64,000 bases of DNA from Paenibacillus sp. BIC5C1 (GCF_032399705.1 NZ_CP135922.1:3968001-4032000); one strand, 5' to 3'. Positions 7,791 through 15,886 are shown, counted from the stretch's first letter. Numbers and translations: made by a program. Notes: generated from the sequence alone by a model not told the origin.

Positions 7791-8863
7791 CGCTGGAATC
7801 CTCCTTCTTCGAAATAGATCGCGTTGGTAAAGGCAATCAGCACATGGACTCCTCGTACGGTTCCCCACAGCTCGGCACGAATCCACCTGCGGGGGATATC
7901 TGGAGCGGACTCCCTCAGTTGTGCTTCAAATTGCATCAACTGTTCATCCAATGAAAACGGAACTTCAAGATTAAGCTCCTCGCCCAAATTGGAACACAGC
8001 TTCAATCTGCAGACCTGCTTCTGTAGCGACCACAGTCCGGTGCGTACCGAAAAGTCCAGCAGCAAGTTCGCCCGGATCGGCTCCTCTGCAGCTTCCCGTT
8101 TCTCGACTACCGTTGGAACCGTAGAGCCGATTGCATAGAGTGCACCTCCAGCTTCCAGCGTCAGGGTCAGCTGAGGACCTATCGTTACGGACGCACGCCC
8201 TTCCCGCAGCGCTTGGATAAGCGTTTCTTCATGGAGCGAAAGGGCTGTCGATCCCTCATTCCCTGCCACTGCGTTGTCTTCGATGCCGAGGTACGTAACC
8301 GAGATCGGATCGTCTGTATCGCCCTGCGCATGCCAGTCCCTGCCTGAAGTGGCTGCAATCCGATATCCTTCATTCAGCTTGTGAGTCCAAAGATCAAATG
8401 CTCGCCGATTGTTCGTTTGAATGGAAGGGAACGTGCCGGACCAGACTTCAATGTAATCGACTGCGGACCAGTTCCCAATCTCGTATTCCCAGAAACAACC
8501 GGTACAGGCCGGACTGCCGATTCGGAAGGGATGAGCAAGCCCGGCGATTCCACCGAGGCGATGCACGTTCTCGATCCCCTCATCGATTCCATCCCGATTC
8601 GATTGACGCCAGTCGGCAAAAGCACTCAGCCCTATCGTCACCATATGGCCGTAAAAAGTGGTCCACTCCATGCCGGGGATGATTCGCAGTCCGTATTTCT
8701 GCTCGATTTCCGCTTTGCCGCTTAAGCCGGACATCGTATTGTGATCGGTCAGCGCGATGGCGTCAAAGCCCAGATTGACTGCTCCCTCTGCCAGTTCTCC
8801 CAGCGTCTGACTGCCATCGCTGTGCAGCGTATGTGTATGCAGTTCACAGGCGAACCACTTCAT
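7787..8863 (-). CDS. PHP-domain metallophosphoesterase (CehA/McbA-like)
   Basis: 358 residues from ATG at 8863, which overlaps the preceding stop as ATGA; a longer open frame to 9040 has no support. The PHP metal ligands are visible: ELHTHTLHSDG near 6-16 (HxH), ALTDHNTMSG near 37-46, GMEWTTFYGH near 62-71, GLAHP near 104-108 and SGRDWHAQGD near 175-184. The C-terminal ~130 residues are beta-rich and not recognised. Family members hydrolyse phosphoesters or, in CehA/McbA, carbamate esters. Placed between an unknown protein and a GDPD in a transporter operon, a phosphoester substrate is most likely. Confidence 0.88.
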   Translation of the reverse strand: MKWFACELHTHTLHSDGSQTLGELAEGAVNLGFDAIALTDHNTMSGLSGKAEIEQKYGLRIIPGMEWTTFYGHMVTIGLSAFADWRQSNRDGIDEGIENVHRLGGIAGLAHPFRIGSPACTGCFWEYEIGNWSAVDYIEVWSGTFPSIQTNNRRAFDLWTHKLNEGYRIAATSGRDWHAQGDTDDPISVTYLGIEDNAVAGNEGSTALSLHEETLIQALREGRASVTIGPQLTLTLEAGGALYAIGSTVPTVVEKREAAEEPIRANLLLDFSVRTGLWSLQKQVCRLKLCSNLGEELNLEVPFSLDEQLMQFEAQLRESAPDIPRRWIRAELWGTVRGVHVLIAFTNAIYFEEGGFQR

Positions 8864-9327
8864 ATCGAGTCCTCCTCTGTCGTCCAGACTTCCAGCCGGT
8901 AAGCGCACGTATCGGTCACGATACAGTGCAGGCTTAATGTGACGCTCCAGGGCCCCGGAACCAGCTCGCCCGCCATAAGGCCGGGAGAAGCTTCTCTCTC
9001 CGATACGTATAGATCCTGTACCTCGTCTTGGCGGTGGCATGCCCCACGATATCCCCGTGCATCGTCCAGCGAGAGTGTGATCAGATTTTTCAGAGGGAGA
9101 TGCCGGTCAGCATTGGCAATCGCGTATTCCCGATGTTCCGGCAAAATGTATAGATCGTAACTGTCCTTGAGCAATCGCATTGCCTTCTCCCGATTTTCGA
9201 GCTTCTTCGGCGTATATTGTAATCGCAGGTTCAGCTTTCCACAGCCCTCTTCCAATTCAAACGGAATGCGGATATGTGTTTTGGAATCCTCCGGAGATGC
9301 ATATCCTTGTAGATCCAGCAGCTTCAT
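8860..9327 (-). CDS. Unknown protein, first gene of the operon; possible N-terminal partner of the PHP enzyme
   Basis: 155 residues, no signal peptide or membrane segment, Trp and beta-strand rich with a C-terminal block SVTLSLHCIVTDTCAYRLEV. I do not recognise a named family with certainty. PHP proteins of the CehA/McbA class often carry an N-terminal beta-sandwich domain of about this size, and this gene overlaps the PHP gene by 4 bases (ATGA), so it may be that domain as a separate subunit; this is inference. The ribosome site GAAAGGTGG precedes ATG at 9327, and the LacI-type operator lies about 70 bases upstream. Confidence 0.7.
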   Translation of the reverse strand: MKLLDLQGYASPEDSKTHIRIPFELEEGCGKLNLRLQYTPKKLENREKAMRLLKDSYDLYILPEHREYAIANADRHLPLKNLITLSLDDARGYRGACHRQDEVQDLYVSEREASPGLMAGELVPGPWSVTLSLHCIVTDTCAYRLEVWTTEEDSI

Positions 9328-9392
9328 TGCGCCGCACCACCTTTCATTATTCCGTTATCTTCATGACTTACGTTATGCATGTTTTTCTGAAT

Positions 9393-9408
9393 GTGGGACC
9401 GTTCCCAC
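9393..9408. promoter_or_regulatory. LacI-type operator for the 9327-to-2092 operon
   Basis: GTGGGACCGTTCCCAC: 6-base inverted arms around a central CG, the usual LacI-family architecture. It lies about 70 bases upstream of the first operon gene, and the operon encodes its own LacI regulator. Confidence 0.7.
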
Positions 9409-9477
9409 AACCAATACTTATGTTACGCGCAAAAAATCAGATCTGTATCTGCATCGTGTTAATATTCTGTAAATGCA

Positions 9478-9517
9478 AAAAAGACCAGACTTCTATTAAA
9501 AGAAGACCGGTCTTTTT
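9478..9517. terminator. Bidirectional terminator after the SoxA-like gene
   Basis: AAAAAGACC/GGTCTTTTT outer stem and CTTCT/AGAAG inner stem, A run and T run on the two sides. Follows the minus-strand oxidase gene and insulates it from the ABC operon promoter. Confidence 0.85.
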
Positions 9518-9589
9518 ATCTTTTTATCACTAGATTGTTTTCGCACTGCATACGAGTAGCAGTACATAAATTTTCTCTTGAATGGATTA

Positions 9590-10714
9590 TTAAAATCGAT
9601 TGATTGAAAATGGAGAAATATTATGTTCCGTTTTCCCTGATATAATCAAATCACTTAAAATCTGTCCAACTACACTACTAAATTTAAAGCCATGTCCTGA
9701 GAAACCTGAGGCAATGGCAACGTTAGGATAGCTAGGATGTGTATCGATAATGAAATCTTCATCGGGAGTCATTGTATACATACACGTTTTACCAAACTTC
9801 AATCCTTGTGCAGAGGGCATATAATGTTGTAAAAATTGTTTTAAATCTGTCGTGTCTTCCTCTAGTTCACCAAATCCCAGGATAGCTTCATCTGGATCGA
9901 TTGTATCTCCTCCATCATGTCGGCCTAATTTTAATCCGGAACCATCGATGCTTGGGAAACCATAATAATGCCCGTGGGCTGTTTCAAACGAAAAGGCGGG
10001 GAACTCCTTATGATTATATAAATCTTCATTAGTATCGAACCAGGCAAATGTTTTTCTTATAGGATTGAGAGGAAGATTTAAATCCAACATGGAAAGGAGA
10101 CTTCCTGACCAGGCCCCTGCTGAAACTACTAACGCATTAGCACTAAAAGTATGATCATCGGTCTTGATGGTAACTCTTTTATCATGAACCATGATTTCTT
10201 TTACTTTACTATTGGTTATGATGGTGGCTCCGTTTTGCTCTGCGAGTTCTCGATATGCTTCAATGCATTCCTCACATTTCAACACTCCTGAGGTTGGTTC
10301 GTAGCAACCAATGTAATTGTTCGGTAAATTGATGCCTGGCCAGCGCTTATTTACTTCAATGGAATCTAATATCTCAAGTGGCAACGAATAGGTTCTCGAG
10401 CTTGAAATGATATTTTGGATAAAATCTGTTTTCTCGTAACCCACGTTTATAACCCCCGTAGGAAGAAATAATTGTTTTCCTGTCACTTTCTCTAAGTCAT
10501 TCCATAATTCTTGAGCCTTGAGCGCTAACGGAACATAATTTTCACCTTCACCATACGCATGGCGAATGATTCTCGTCTCTCCGTGATGACTGCCTTGGTT
10601 ATGGGGTGGGTTAAAGGAATCGATTAATAATGTACTCTTCCCACTCTTGGATAAAAAATAACCAGCTGCCATCCCCATTGAACCTGCTCCTATTACAATT
10701 ACGTCATAATGCAT
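9590..10714 (-). CDS. FAD-dependent sarcosine oxidase / N-methyl-L-tryptophan oxidase
   Basis: 374 residues, the length of monomeric sarcosine oxidase and SolA. The N-terminal Rossmann motif VIVIGAGSMGMAAGYFLSKS is at residues 5-24, the MSOX-type SHHGETRIIRHAYGEG stretch near 42-57, and the covalent-FAD cysteine in KTCMYTMTPDEDF near 309-321; the C-terminal GFSGHGFKFSSVVGQ motif is near 342-356. It oxidises N-methyl amino acids to the amino acid, formaldehyde and hydrogen peroxide in the cytosol. The ribosome site AAGGAGGTAAC is excellent. Which substrate is used cannot be told from the motifs. It is a single-gene unit, with a terminator downstream and an inverted-repeat promoter region upstream. 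Confidence 0.93.
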   Translation of the reverse strand: MHYDVIVIGAGSMGMAAGYFLSKSGKSTLLIDSFNPPHNQGSHHGETRIIRHAYGEGENYVPLALKAQELWNDLEKVTGKQLFLPTGVINVGYEKTDFIQNIISSSRTYSLPLEILDSIEVNKRWPGINLPNNYIGCYEPTSGVLKCEECIEAYRELAEQNGATIITNSKVKEIMVHDKRVTIKTDDHTFSANALVVSAGAWSGSLLSMLDLNLPLNPIRKTFAWFDTNEDLYNHKEFPAFSFETAHGHYYGFPSIDGSGLKLGRHDGGDTIDPDEAILGFGELEEDTTDLKQFLQHYMPSAQGLKFGKTCMYTMTPDEDFIIDTHPSYPNVAIASGFSGHGFKFSSVVGQILSDLIISGKTEHNISPFSINRF

Positions 10715-10750
10715 TGCAAGTTACCTCCTTGTAAGAAATCCCCATGTAAC

Positions 10751-10806
10751 TTAAGTATTAAGTATGGCAAGTATTCTTCTATATTACTAATGATATTAAT
10801 ACTTAA
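10751..10806. repeat. 11-bp inverted repeat upstream of the oxidase gene
   Basis: TTAAGTATTAA at 10751-10761 and its exact reverse complement TTAATACTTAA at 10796-10806, with further AAGTAT copies between. It is in the promoter region of the oxidase and may be a regulator site; no regulator is adjacent. Confidence 0.5.
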
Positions 10807-10844
10807 CAATTGCGCTATCCTGGGCATGATACCCAAGTCATAAT

Positions 10845-10872
10845 AAAAAAACCGCATAACAACGCGGTTTTC
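10845..10872 (-). terminator. Terminator of the TetR-map operon
   Basis: Minus-strand AAAACCGCG/TGCGGTTTT stem with a seven-T tail, 20 bases after the map stop codon. Confidence 0.85.
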
Positions 10873-10892
10873 TTAGATTCATAAATTTATTA

Positions 10893-11639
10893 TTACTGAG
10901 CCGTTAAAATCAGCGGTCCATCCGACGTGATTGCGATCGTATGTTCATATTGTGCCGACAACTTGCCGTCGGCCGTTCTCGCTGTCCACTGATCGTCGTC
11001 GATCGTGATACGGAACGTACCTTCGTTGATCATCGGTTCAATCGTAAACACCATGCCTTCTTTTAATCGAATGCCTTTGCCGGCTACACCGATATGCTCA
11101 TAGGTCGGCTCCTCGTGCAGGCTCCGCCCGATCCCGTGTGCCAGCAGATCTCGTACGACCGAGTACCCATGCGCTTCCGCATGCTGTTGAATCGCCGACG
11201 TTATGTCGCCGAGCCGGCCCCCGGGTATAGCCCGGGCAATTCCCAGATCTAAGCATTCCTTTGTCACCTTCATTAATTTTTGCACTTCCGGCCGAATATT
11301 TCCCACGGCATAGCTCATACACGAATCACCTAACCATCCCCCGTATTCCGCCACGATGTCGAGTTTCAGCAAATCACCGTTCATAAGTACCCGGTTCGAG
11401 GGAATACCGTGGGCCACCACATCATTTATCGAAATGCAGGTTTCGGCGGGAAAACCATTATACCCTTTTGTAAACTGCTTGCCACCAAGTTTGCTGATGT
11501 GTCTAGCAACAAAATCATTGATTTCCCGCGTGGTGATCCCAGGCTCGATCAGTTTGGTTACCTTACGATAGCAGTCCGCAACAATTTGGCTCGCCGGCTT
11601 CATTTCTTCAATTTCTCTAGGTGATTTTATAATGATCAT
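10893..11639 (-). CDS. map: Type I methionine aminopeptidase
   Basis: 248 residues, normal for a bacterial type I enzyme without the zinc-finger extension. The five metal ligands are visible: the Asp pair in LDIVAEYGGWLGDS near 93-106, His in HGIGRSLHEEP near 168-178, Glu in FTIEPMIN near 202-209 and Glu in QYEHTIAIT near 232-240. It removes the initiator methionine from new proteins. It lies 27 bases after a TetR-family gene and ends in its own terminator, so it is an accessory copy outside the ribosomal-protein operon where the housekeeping map is usually found; a role in stress or resistance is only a guess. Its Shine-Dalgarno is about 14 bases from ATG. Confidence 0.95.
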   Translation of the reverse strand: MIIIKSPREIEEMKPASQIVADCYRKVTKLIEPGITTREINDFVARHISKLGGKQFTKGYNGFPAETCISINDVVAHGIPSNRVLMNGDLLKLDIVAEYGGWLGDSCMSYAVGNIRPEVQKLMKVTKECLDLGIARAIPGGRLGDITSAIQQHAEAHGYSVVRDLLAHGIGRSLHEEPTYEHIGVAGKGIRLKEGMVFTIEPMINEGTFRITIDDDQWTARTADGKLSAQYEHTIAITSDGPLILTAQ

Positions 11640-11666
11640 CTTTTATTTATTCGCTCCTTATCGATC

Positions 11667-12389
11667 CTATAATTTTAGAAACCGGACGATATCCACTGCC
11701 TCTTCGTGCAGCTTTTCACGGCGCAGCGAGAGTGAGGCGCAGCCAACCAAGGCGGCCAACAGCATTTCCGCGCGCTGTAGCCGATACGACTGCTCCGCCT
11801 TGTTTCCGCTGGAAGCGACATCCTCGTCCGCCGCACGCTCGGTCTCCACAAGCGCGGCAATCGGCGCGAGCACTTCACCCTGAAAAGCGGCCGTGAGCTT
11901 GCTCGAGCGTGCTTCAGGTAGCGAGGAAAAGCCCTCGAGAGACAGCTTATACAGTAGGTATAGGGCGTGGTCCTCCGCCCAAAGCTGCAGAATCCGCACG
12001 CTGGCGCTGGCGACAGGGCCAAGCTCTTCGGTAGCAGCCGTTTCACGGATTTCGCGTCTGGGTCCTGATGCAGCTGAGTTCCCGGTGTCCACCGCTGGAG
12101 GCAAGTTAACATGCCCGCCTGTCATCTCCACCCCCGAAGTCGAATCGTGCGGGGCTACTGGTGCTCCCCCGATCCGCTCCAATGCGTCCCACAACAGATC
12201 GTGGAGCAAATCGCCTTTATTGCTGTAATAGTGGTATACCGTGCCATATCCGAGTCCTGCCTGTACAGCCACATCGCGGATTTCGAGTAGAGGTCCTTTA
12301 TTCAAAAACACATCGGCAGCGGCTTCACGGATTTGCGCCAGACGCCGCAGCCGGATCTCTTCGTTTTGTTCTTTCGTGCGTGGAGTCAT
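11667..12389 (-). CDS. TetR-family transcriptional regulator
   Basis: 240 residues from the ATG at 12389, chosen for its AGAGGTGG ribosome site; an in-frame ATG at 12443 lacks one. The N-terminal helix-turn-helix spans about 15-62 (AAADVFLNKG ... VAVQAGLGYGTVYHYYSNKGDLL). The C-terminal half, with an Ala/Glu-rich linker, is variable and of unknown ligand. The gene body is notably GC-rich compared with the neighbours and has a low-complexity region near 75-120, a sign of a different history. It is transcribed with map, 27 bases downstream, which it may regulate together with itself. Confidence 0.9.
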   Translation of the reverse strand: MTPRTKEQNEEIRLRRLAQIREAAADVFLNKGPLLEIRDVAVQAGLGYGTVYHYYSNKGDLLHDLLWDALERIGGAPVAPHDSTSGVEMTGGHVNLPPAVDTGNSAASGPRREIRETAATEELGPVASASVRILQLWAEDHALYLLYKLSLEGFSSLPEARSSKLTAAFQGEVLAPIAALVETERAADEDVASSGNKAEQSYRLQRAEMLLAALVGCASLSLRREKLHEEAVDIVRFLKL

Positions 12390-12543
12390 CTCGTCCGCCA
12401 CCTCTTTCTTTTTTTGACCTACTATTATGTCAATATAAAACATTGGTTTACGAATAACAAGAGAAACGCTGTTATAGAAATTCTATTTTATTCACTTTTA
12501 TGTATTGTGCTAGTAAAATACTATTATTAGGAGAGAAAAAAGG

Positions 12544-12588
12544 ATGGATATTCGACGAATTAAAGTACATTTCAGAGTGGAGCGATAA
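12544..12588 (+). CDS. Possible 14-residue leader peptide before the acetyltransferase
   Basis: ATG at 12544 has a strong GGAGAGAAAAAAGG site and reads 14 codons (MDIRRIKVHFRVER) to a TAA that ends one base before the acetyltransferase ATG at 12590. The reading is basic, with four arginines. Translation coupling is plausible; the peptide itself may have no function. Confidence 0.35.
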   Translation: MDIRRIKVHFRVER

Positions 12589-12589
12589 T

Positions 12590-13144
12590 ATGAAGAAGTC
12601 TCCGTTGTATGCAGTAACAGATCGGCTTAATATCAGACAATTTGGCTTGCAAGATATGCTGCCTTTCTACGAGTACCGAGCTAATCCAACCGTTTCCCAA
12701 TTCCAGTCCTGGGAGAACTATACTTATGAGGATGCCGAATTGTTTGTCGAAAAGCAAATGAACCACATTCCTAACCAGCCAGGTACATGGTTTCAATTCG
12801 CTCTTGCCTTAGCGGATTCGGATCTGCTTATTGGAGATTGCGCTCTGCATACACCACTTAATGAACCGAGAATTGTGGAGATTGGGTTTACCCTCTCCCC
12901 TGAGTATCAAGGACATGGATATATCCATGAAGCGCTAAAGGCGTTGTTGGATTATATTTTTAGAACACTGGGTAAACACAAGGTAATTGCATTTACGGAT
13001 GTACGAAACGACAAATCCATTCGTGTTCTTGAACGCTTAGGCATGAGGCGTGAAGGGCATTTGTTGCAAAACTACATGTCCAAAGGACACTGGGTGGACG
13101 AGTATCAGTACGCCATTCTCCAATCAGAGTGGTTAATTGACTAA
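12590..13144 (+). CDS. GNAT-family N-acetyltransferase (RimJ/RimL type)
   Basis: 184 residues from ATG at 12590 with GTGGAG upstream; the open frame begins at 12500 but the added segment is not protein-like. The acetyl-CoA pyrophosphate loop is in SPEYQGHGYIHEALKALLDY near 108-127, followed by the NDKSIRVLERLGMRREGH block near 144-161 typical of proteins that acetylate ribosomal-protein N-termini, aminoglycosides or small amines. The real substrate is unknown. A DinB-like gene follows 24 bases later in the same direction and shares its terminator. Confidence 0.9.
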   Translation: MKKSPLYAVTDRLNIRQFGLQDMLPFYEYRANPTVSQFQSWENYTYEDAELFVEKQMNHIPNQPGTWFQFALALADSDLLIGDCALHTPLNEPRIVEIGFTLSPEYQGHGYIHEALKALLDYIFRTLGKHKVIAFTDVRNDKSIRVLERLGMRREGHLLQNYMSKGHWVDEYQYAILQSEWLID

Positions 13145-13168
13145 TCAATTCATGAGGAGAGGTGCTCT

Positions 13169-13693
13169 ATGCCATTCAAAATGACAGAAGCCATTGAGAT
13201 TCTGGAGCGTACACCACAGACGTTAAAGCACTTGTTATCTGGACTTTCCGAAGGCTGGTTGACTTGCAATGAAGGGGAAGAAACCTGGAATGCTCAGGAA
13301 GTCATCGATCACCTTATTGAGGGAGAGAAAACCAATTGGATGACCAGGTTAACGTTTATTTCCAATGAGGGGGGAAGCAATAAACCCTTTCCGGCATTTG
13401 ATCGTTATTCGCATTTAGGTAGAACATCGGAGGAATCGATCGAGGATAAGTTACTTGAATTTGATATGTTGAGAACACGGAACATTACCGGACTCAAGGA
13501 ACTAATGGATTCTGAAGCAAAGCTGGAGCAAACGGGAACCCATCCCGCATTTGGTACAGTCACAGCCAGCGAATTAATTGCTACATGGGCCGTTCATGAT
13601 TTAACACACATCGCACAGATCGTTCGGATAATGGCCAAAAGATACGATTCGGATGTGGGACCTTGGAAAGAATATTTGGGTATTTTAAAATAA
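13169..13693 (+). CDS. DinB-family protein (putative metal-dependent transferase)
   Basis: 174 residues. It has the four-helix DinB fold pattern with the metal-binding histidines: [13 protein letters not shown] near 44-56 and [16 protein letters not shown] near 143-158 (HxxxH). Members include thiol (bacillithiol) S-transferases and uncharacterised DNA-damage-induced proteins, so a detoxifying transferase is possible. GAGGAGAGG precedes ATG. It is co-transcribed with the GNAT gene. Confidence 0.85.
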   Translation: MPFKMTEAIEILERTPQTLKHLLSGLSEGWLTCNEGEETWNAQEVIDHLIEGEKTNWMTRLTFISNEGGSNKPFPAFDRYSHLGRTSEESIEDKLLEFDMLRTRNITGLKELMDSEAKLEQTGTHPAFGTVTASELIATWAVHDLTHIAQIVRIMAKRYDSDVGPWKEYLGILK

Positions 13694-13730
13694 AGACCAC
13701 TCAATATAATCGTGTCATATCTCTTCATTG

Positions 13731-13798
13731 TTAAAAAAAACAGACGTACCATGGGATGCCCCAAGCGAGTACCCCGGTTTAATACGTCTGTTTTTTAA
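13731..13798. terminator. Bidirectional terminator between DinB and SDR genes
   Basis: TTAAAAAAAACAGACGTA and TACGTCTGTTTTTTAA are exact inverted arms with A/T runs on both sides, between converging genes. Confidence 0.88.
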
Positions 13799-13844
13799 CG
13801 AGTACACAACGTACTTTACGATAACTTTGATTTGCAGATCTGCA

Positions 13845-14555
13845 TTACCAACCGTACACGCCCTGCTCATTCAAGAATTCGCCGTTATGATGTTTGCCAT
13901 CTGTCGCATAACCCACAATAATCGCAGCGGCCTCTTCTTTCGATTTCCCCCCTTCAGCATTACCGTTTAGGTCTGTTGATGTGAAACCGGGGGTTACCGC
14001 AAATACTTGAGCTCTGCTTCTTTTCAGTTCATACGCCATGGAAACTGTCATAGCATTGTTGGCGGTTTTGGATGAGTTATAGTCGAACGCGTTTAAAGCA
14101 AACCCCGCATTTTGCATATGATCCAGCGAAGCCATGTCGGTCGATACATTAACAATTGTGCCTTCGTTATCTTTGATTAACGGGAACAAGTGCTGGTTCA
14201 GACGAAAGGTTCCGAAAAAGTTGACTTCGAAAGCATTCCTCAGATCCTCTTCTTTGGTGTCCGTAAAGGAACGGGAGAAAGCACCCGGCATACCTGCATT
14301 ATTGATCAGAAGTTTTAAGTCCGGATAATCCTTGATTATCGTAATGGCTGCCCGTTTGATGCTTTCCAAGTCACTCATATCAATTTGCACAAAATCTATG
14401 TCTAACCCCTCGGAATTTAACTCAGCTACAGCCGCTTCGCCCCGTTCTGCGCTGCGTGCACCAAGTATGACTCTCCAGCCGGCCTGACCTAACTGCTTGA
14501 CGATTTCGAATCCGATTCCTTTATTTGCTCCAGTTACAAAAGCCGTCTTCTTCAT
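13845..14555 (-). CDS. Short-chain dehydrogenase/reductase
   Basis: 236 residues from ATG at 14555 (AAAGGGGA upstream). Classical SDR motifs: TGANKGIG near 8-15 for NAD(P)H, NNAG near 84-87, and the active-site YNSSKTANNAM near 153-163. It resembles carbonyl reductase-like SDRs that use NADPH. The substrate is unknown. It is divergent from a MerR regulator, and its promoter has the stretched spacer and dyad of a MerR-activated gene (14598-14628), so induction by an electrophile or aldehyde is likely. Confidence 0.93.
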   Translation of the reverse strand: MKKTAFVTGANKGIGFEIVKQLGQAGWRVILGARSAERGEAAVAELNSEGLDIDFVQIDMSDLESIKRAAITIIKDYPDLKLLINNAGMPGAFSRSFTDTKEEDLRNAFEVNFFGTFRLNQHLFPLIKDNEGTIVNVSTDMASLDHMQNAGFALNAFDYNSSKTANNAMTVSMAYELKRSRAQVFAVTPGFTSTDLNGNAEGGKSKEEAAAIIVGYATDGKHHNGEFLNEQGVYGW

Positions 14556-14597
14556 GCAAATCCCCTTTTCTCTCATTTGATTTCATTAACAATGTAT

Positions 14598-14628
14598 AAG
14601 TTACTATGCTACACTTAGTGTAGGTCAA
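14598..14628 (-). promoter_or_regulatory. MerR-type promoter of the SDR gene
   Basis: Minus-strand -35 TTGACC and a weak -10 TAACTT are 19 bases apart, and the spacer holds the 15-base dyad CTACACTAAGTGTAG (7-base perfect arms). MerR regulators untwist exactly such over-long spacers. Confidence 0.75.
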
Positions 14629-14656
14629 CCATAAATTTTGATAAAAGAGGGTTAGC

Positions 14657-15016
14657 ATGTTAACGATTGGTGAAGTAGCGAAGAAAGTCGATATCGCTAT
14701 CGGAGCGATACGCTTTTACGAAAGAAAGGGACTGTTGAAGCCTGCTGCGCGAAGTGAGCAGAATAACCGTCTTTACACGGAAGATGATCTGAACTGGCTG
14801 GTTTTTATCAAGTGCCTTCGCGAAACCGGGATGAGTGTGGAGGACATCAAAACGTATTATGACAAGGTAAATGAAGGAACCTCAACTCTGCCGGAACGAA
14901 CCAAACTGATTCAAGATCAAAGGCAGAAGCTGTTAGAAGATATCGAGGAGAAAAAAGCGCAGCTCGTTCATTTGGATAACAAACTGGAGCGATATTATCG
15001 CGGAGAAAATTATTAA
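14657..15016 (+). CDS. MerR-family transcriptional regulator
   Basis: 119 residues. The winged-helix N-terminus reads LTIGEVAKKVDIAIGAIRFYERKGLL near 2-27 with the RLYTEDDLNWLVFIKCLRETGMS wing region near 39-61, and a C-terminal coiled-coil dimerisation helix from about 80. Only one cysteine is present (in FIKCLRE), so it is not a metal-binding CueR/ZntR type; it resembles the aldehyde/electrophile-responsive AdhR/NmlR group. The start ATG has AGAGGGTTAGC upstream. It is divergent from the SDR gene. Confidence 0.93.
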   Translation: MLTIGEVAKKVDIAIGAIRFYERKGLLKPAARSEQNNRLYTEDDLNWLVFIKCLRETGMSVEDIKTYYDKVNEGTSTLPERTKLIQDQRQKLLEDIEEKKAQLVHLDNKLERYYRGENY

Positions 15017-15108
15017 GATAAGTTGAGTTTTAAAGAATACTCCTTTAGTACAAGAAATGAACTATATCTTTCCTCTCTTGTACTGTCATCAGCCAAATAA
15101 GACGTTGA

Positions 15109-15155
15109 ACCAAAAGGCAGCCGATCACTTCAATTTGGATCGCGTGCCTTTTGGT
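15109..15155. repeat. Strong hairpin, probable terminator between MerR and a membrane-protein gene
   Basis: Arms ACCAAAAGGCA and TGCCTTTTGGT plus GATC/GATC inner pairing. It lacks a long T run, so termination is likely but not certain; it lies between convergent genes. Confidence 0.6.
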
Positions 15156-15235
15156 CTTATCAAGCACCCTTTCGCGACTGCACCGTTCCCTTCACAAGCA
15201 GTCTTCTGGCGAGCCATTACATAAGAACTGCCTGA

Positions 15236-15886
15236 CTAAGCGAGTGGCTTAACAACTTGCGGTAATGACCTTTCGTATTCCTTATATAACACATAACGAT
15301 AAACACCTCTGGACGAATTTACTGCTTCCCTAGCATGCTCAATGGCTGCTTCATGGCGACCTGCTTTGAGTTCTATTTCCGCGAGCAGCGCTGATTTCAT
15401 CCATTGCTTTTTGATAGACTCTAGGCGATTTCGCGCCTGACCACTTTCCCCATCCTCCATTAGTAGAATCGTTTCGTAATAAGCGCGGTAATCGGCAAAG
15501 CGGATGTTGTGCACGGCTTTTCGAACAGCATTCATATCCTTGCGATAAACGCCGTAAGCCGCCTTGTAAGGCGCCTGTGCCGTTTCTTGCTTATATTTAC
15601 GCATAAGCTGTTCCATAATTATTACGGCCTCATCTTCAAGTCTGTTCGCAAGTACGTAATTAATGTAAAGTCCCGGACTATTTTGCTGACTACGCAAAAA
15701 GGACTCCACACGGTCCATACGCTTTTCCAGCGCTAAAGGGTAATACACGCGGATTATAAAAGCAACTAGAGAAGCACCCATTCCAACCCCTATTGTCAAC
15801 ACTGGAGAATAGTCATTGAATATCATAAAAAAGACAAGTACGAACACTACGCAATAAAACACGACTTCCCACCAAAAGAACTTCAT
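15236..15886 (-). CDS. Unknown two-TM protein with a helical C-terminal domain
   Basis: 216 residues from ATG at 15886, which has GGAGGAG upstream. Two membrane segments lie near 3-22 and 26-46, followed by a cytosolic alpha-helical region (residues 55-210) with alternating helices reminiscent of TPR-like repeats (SALLAEIELKAGRHEAAIEHAREAV near 166-190). No family recognised. It is a single-gene unit on the minus strand. Confidence 0.75.
   Translation of the reverse strand: MKFFWWEVVFYCVVFVLVFFMIFNDYSPVLTIGVGMGASLVAFIIRVYYPLALEKRMDRVESFLRSQQNSPGLYINYVLANRLEDEAVIIMEQLMRKYKQETAQAPYKAAYGVYRKDMNAVRKAVHNIRFADYRAYYETILLMEDGESGQARNRLESIKKQWMKSALLAEIELKAGRHEAAIEHAREAVNSSRGVYRYVLYKEYERSLPQVVKPLA

Noticed and set aside
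8864..9040. N-terminal extension of the PHP gene
   Set aside because: Shadow of the unknown gene in another frame; MKWF at 8863 is coupled by ATGA to the previous stop and gives the conserved start.
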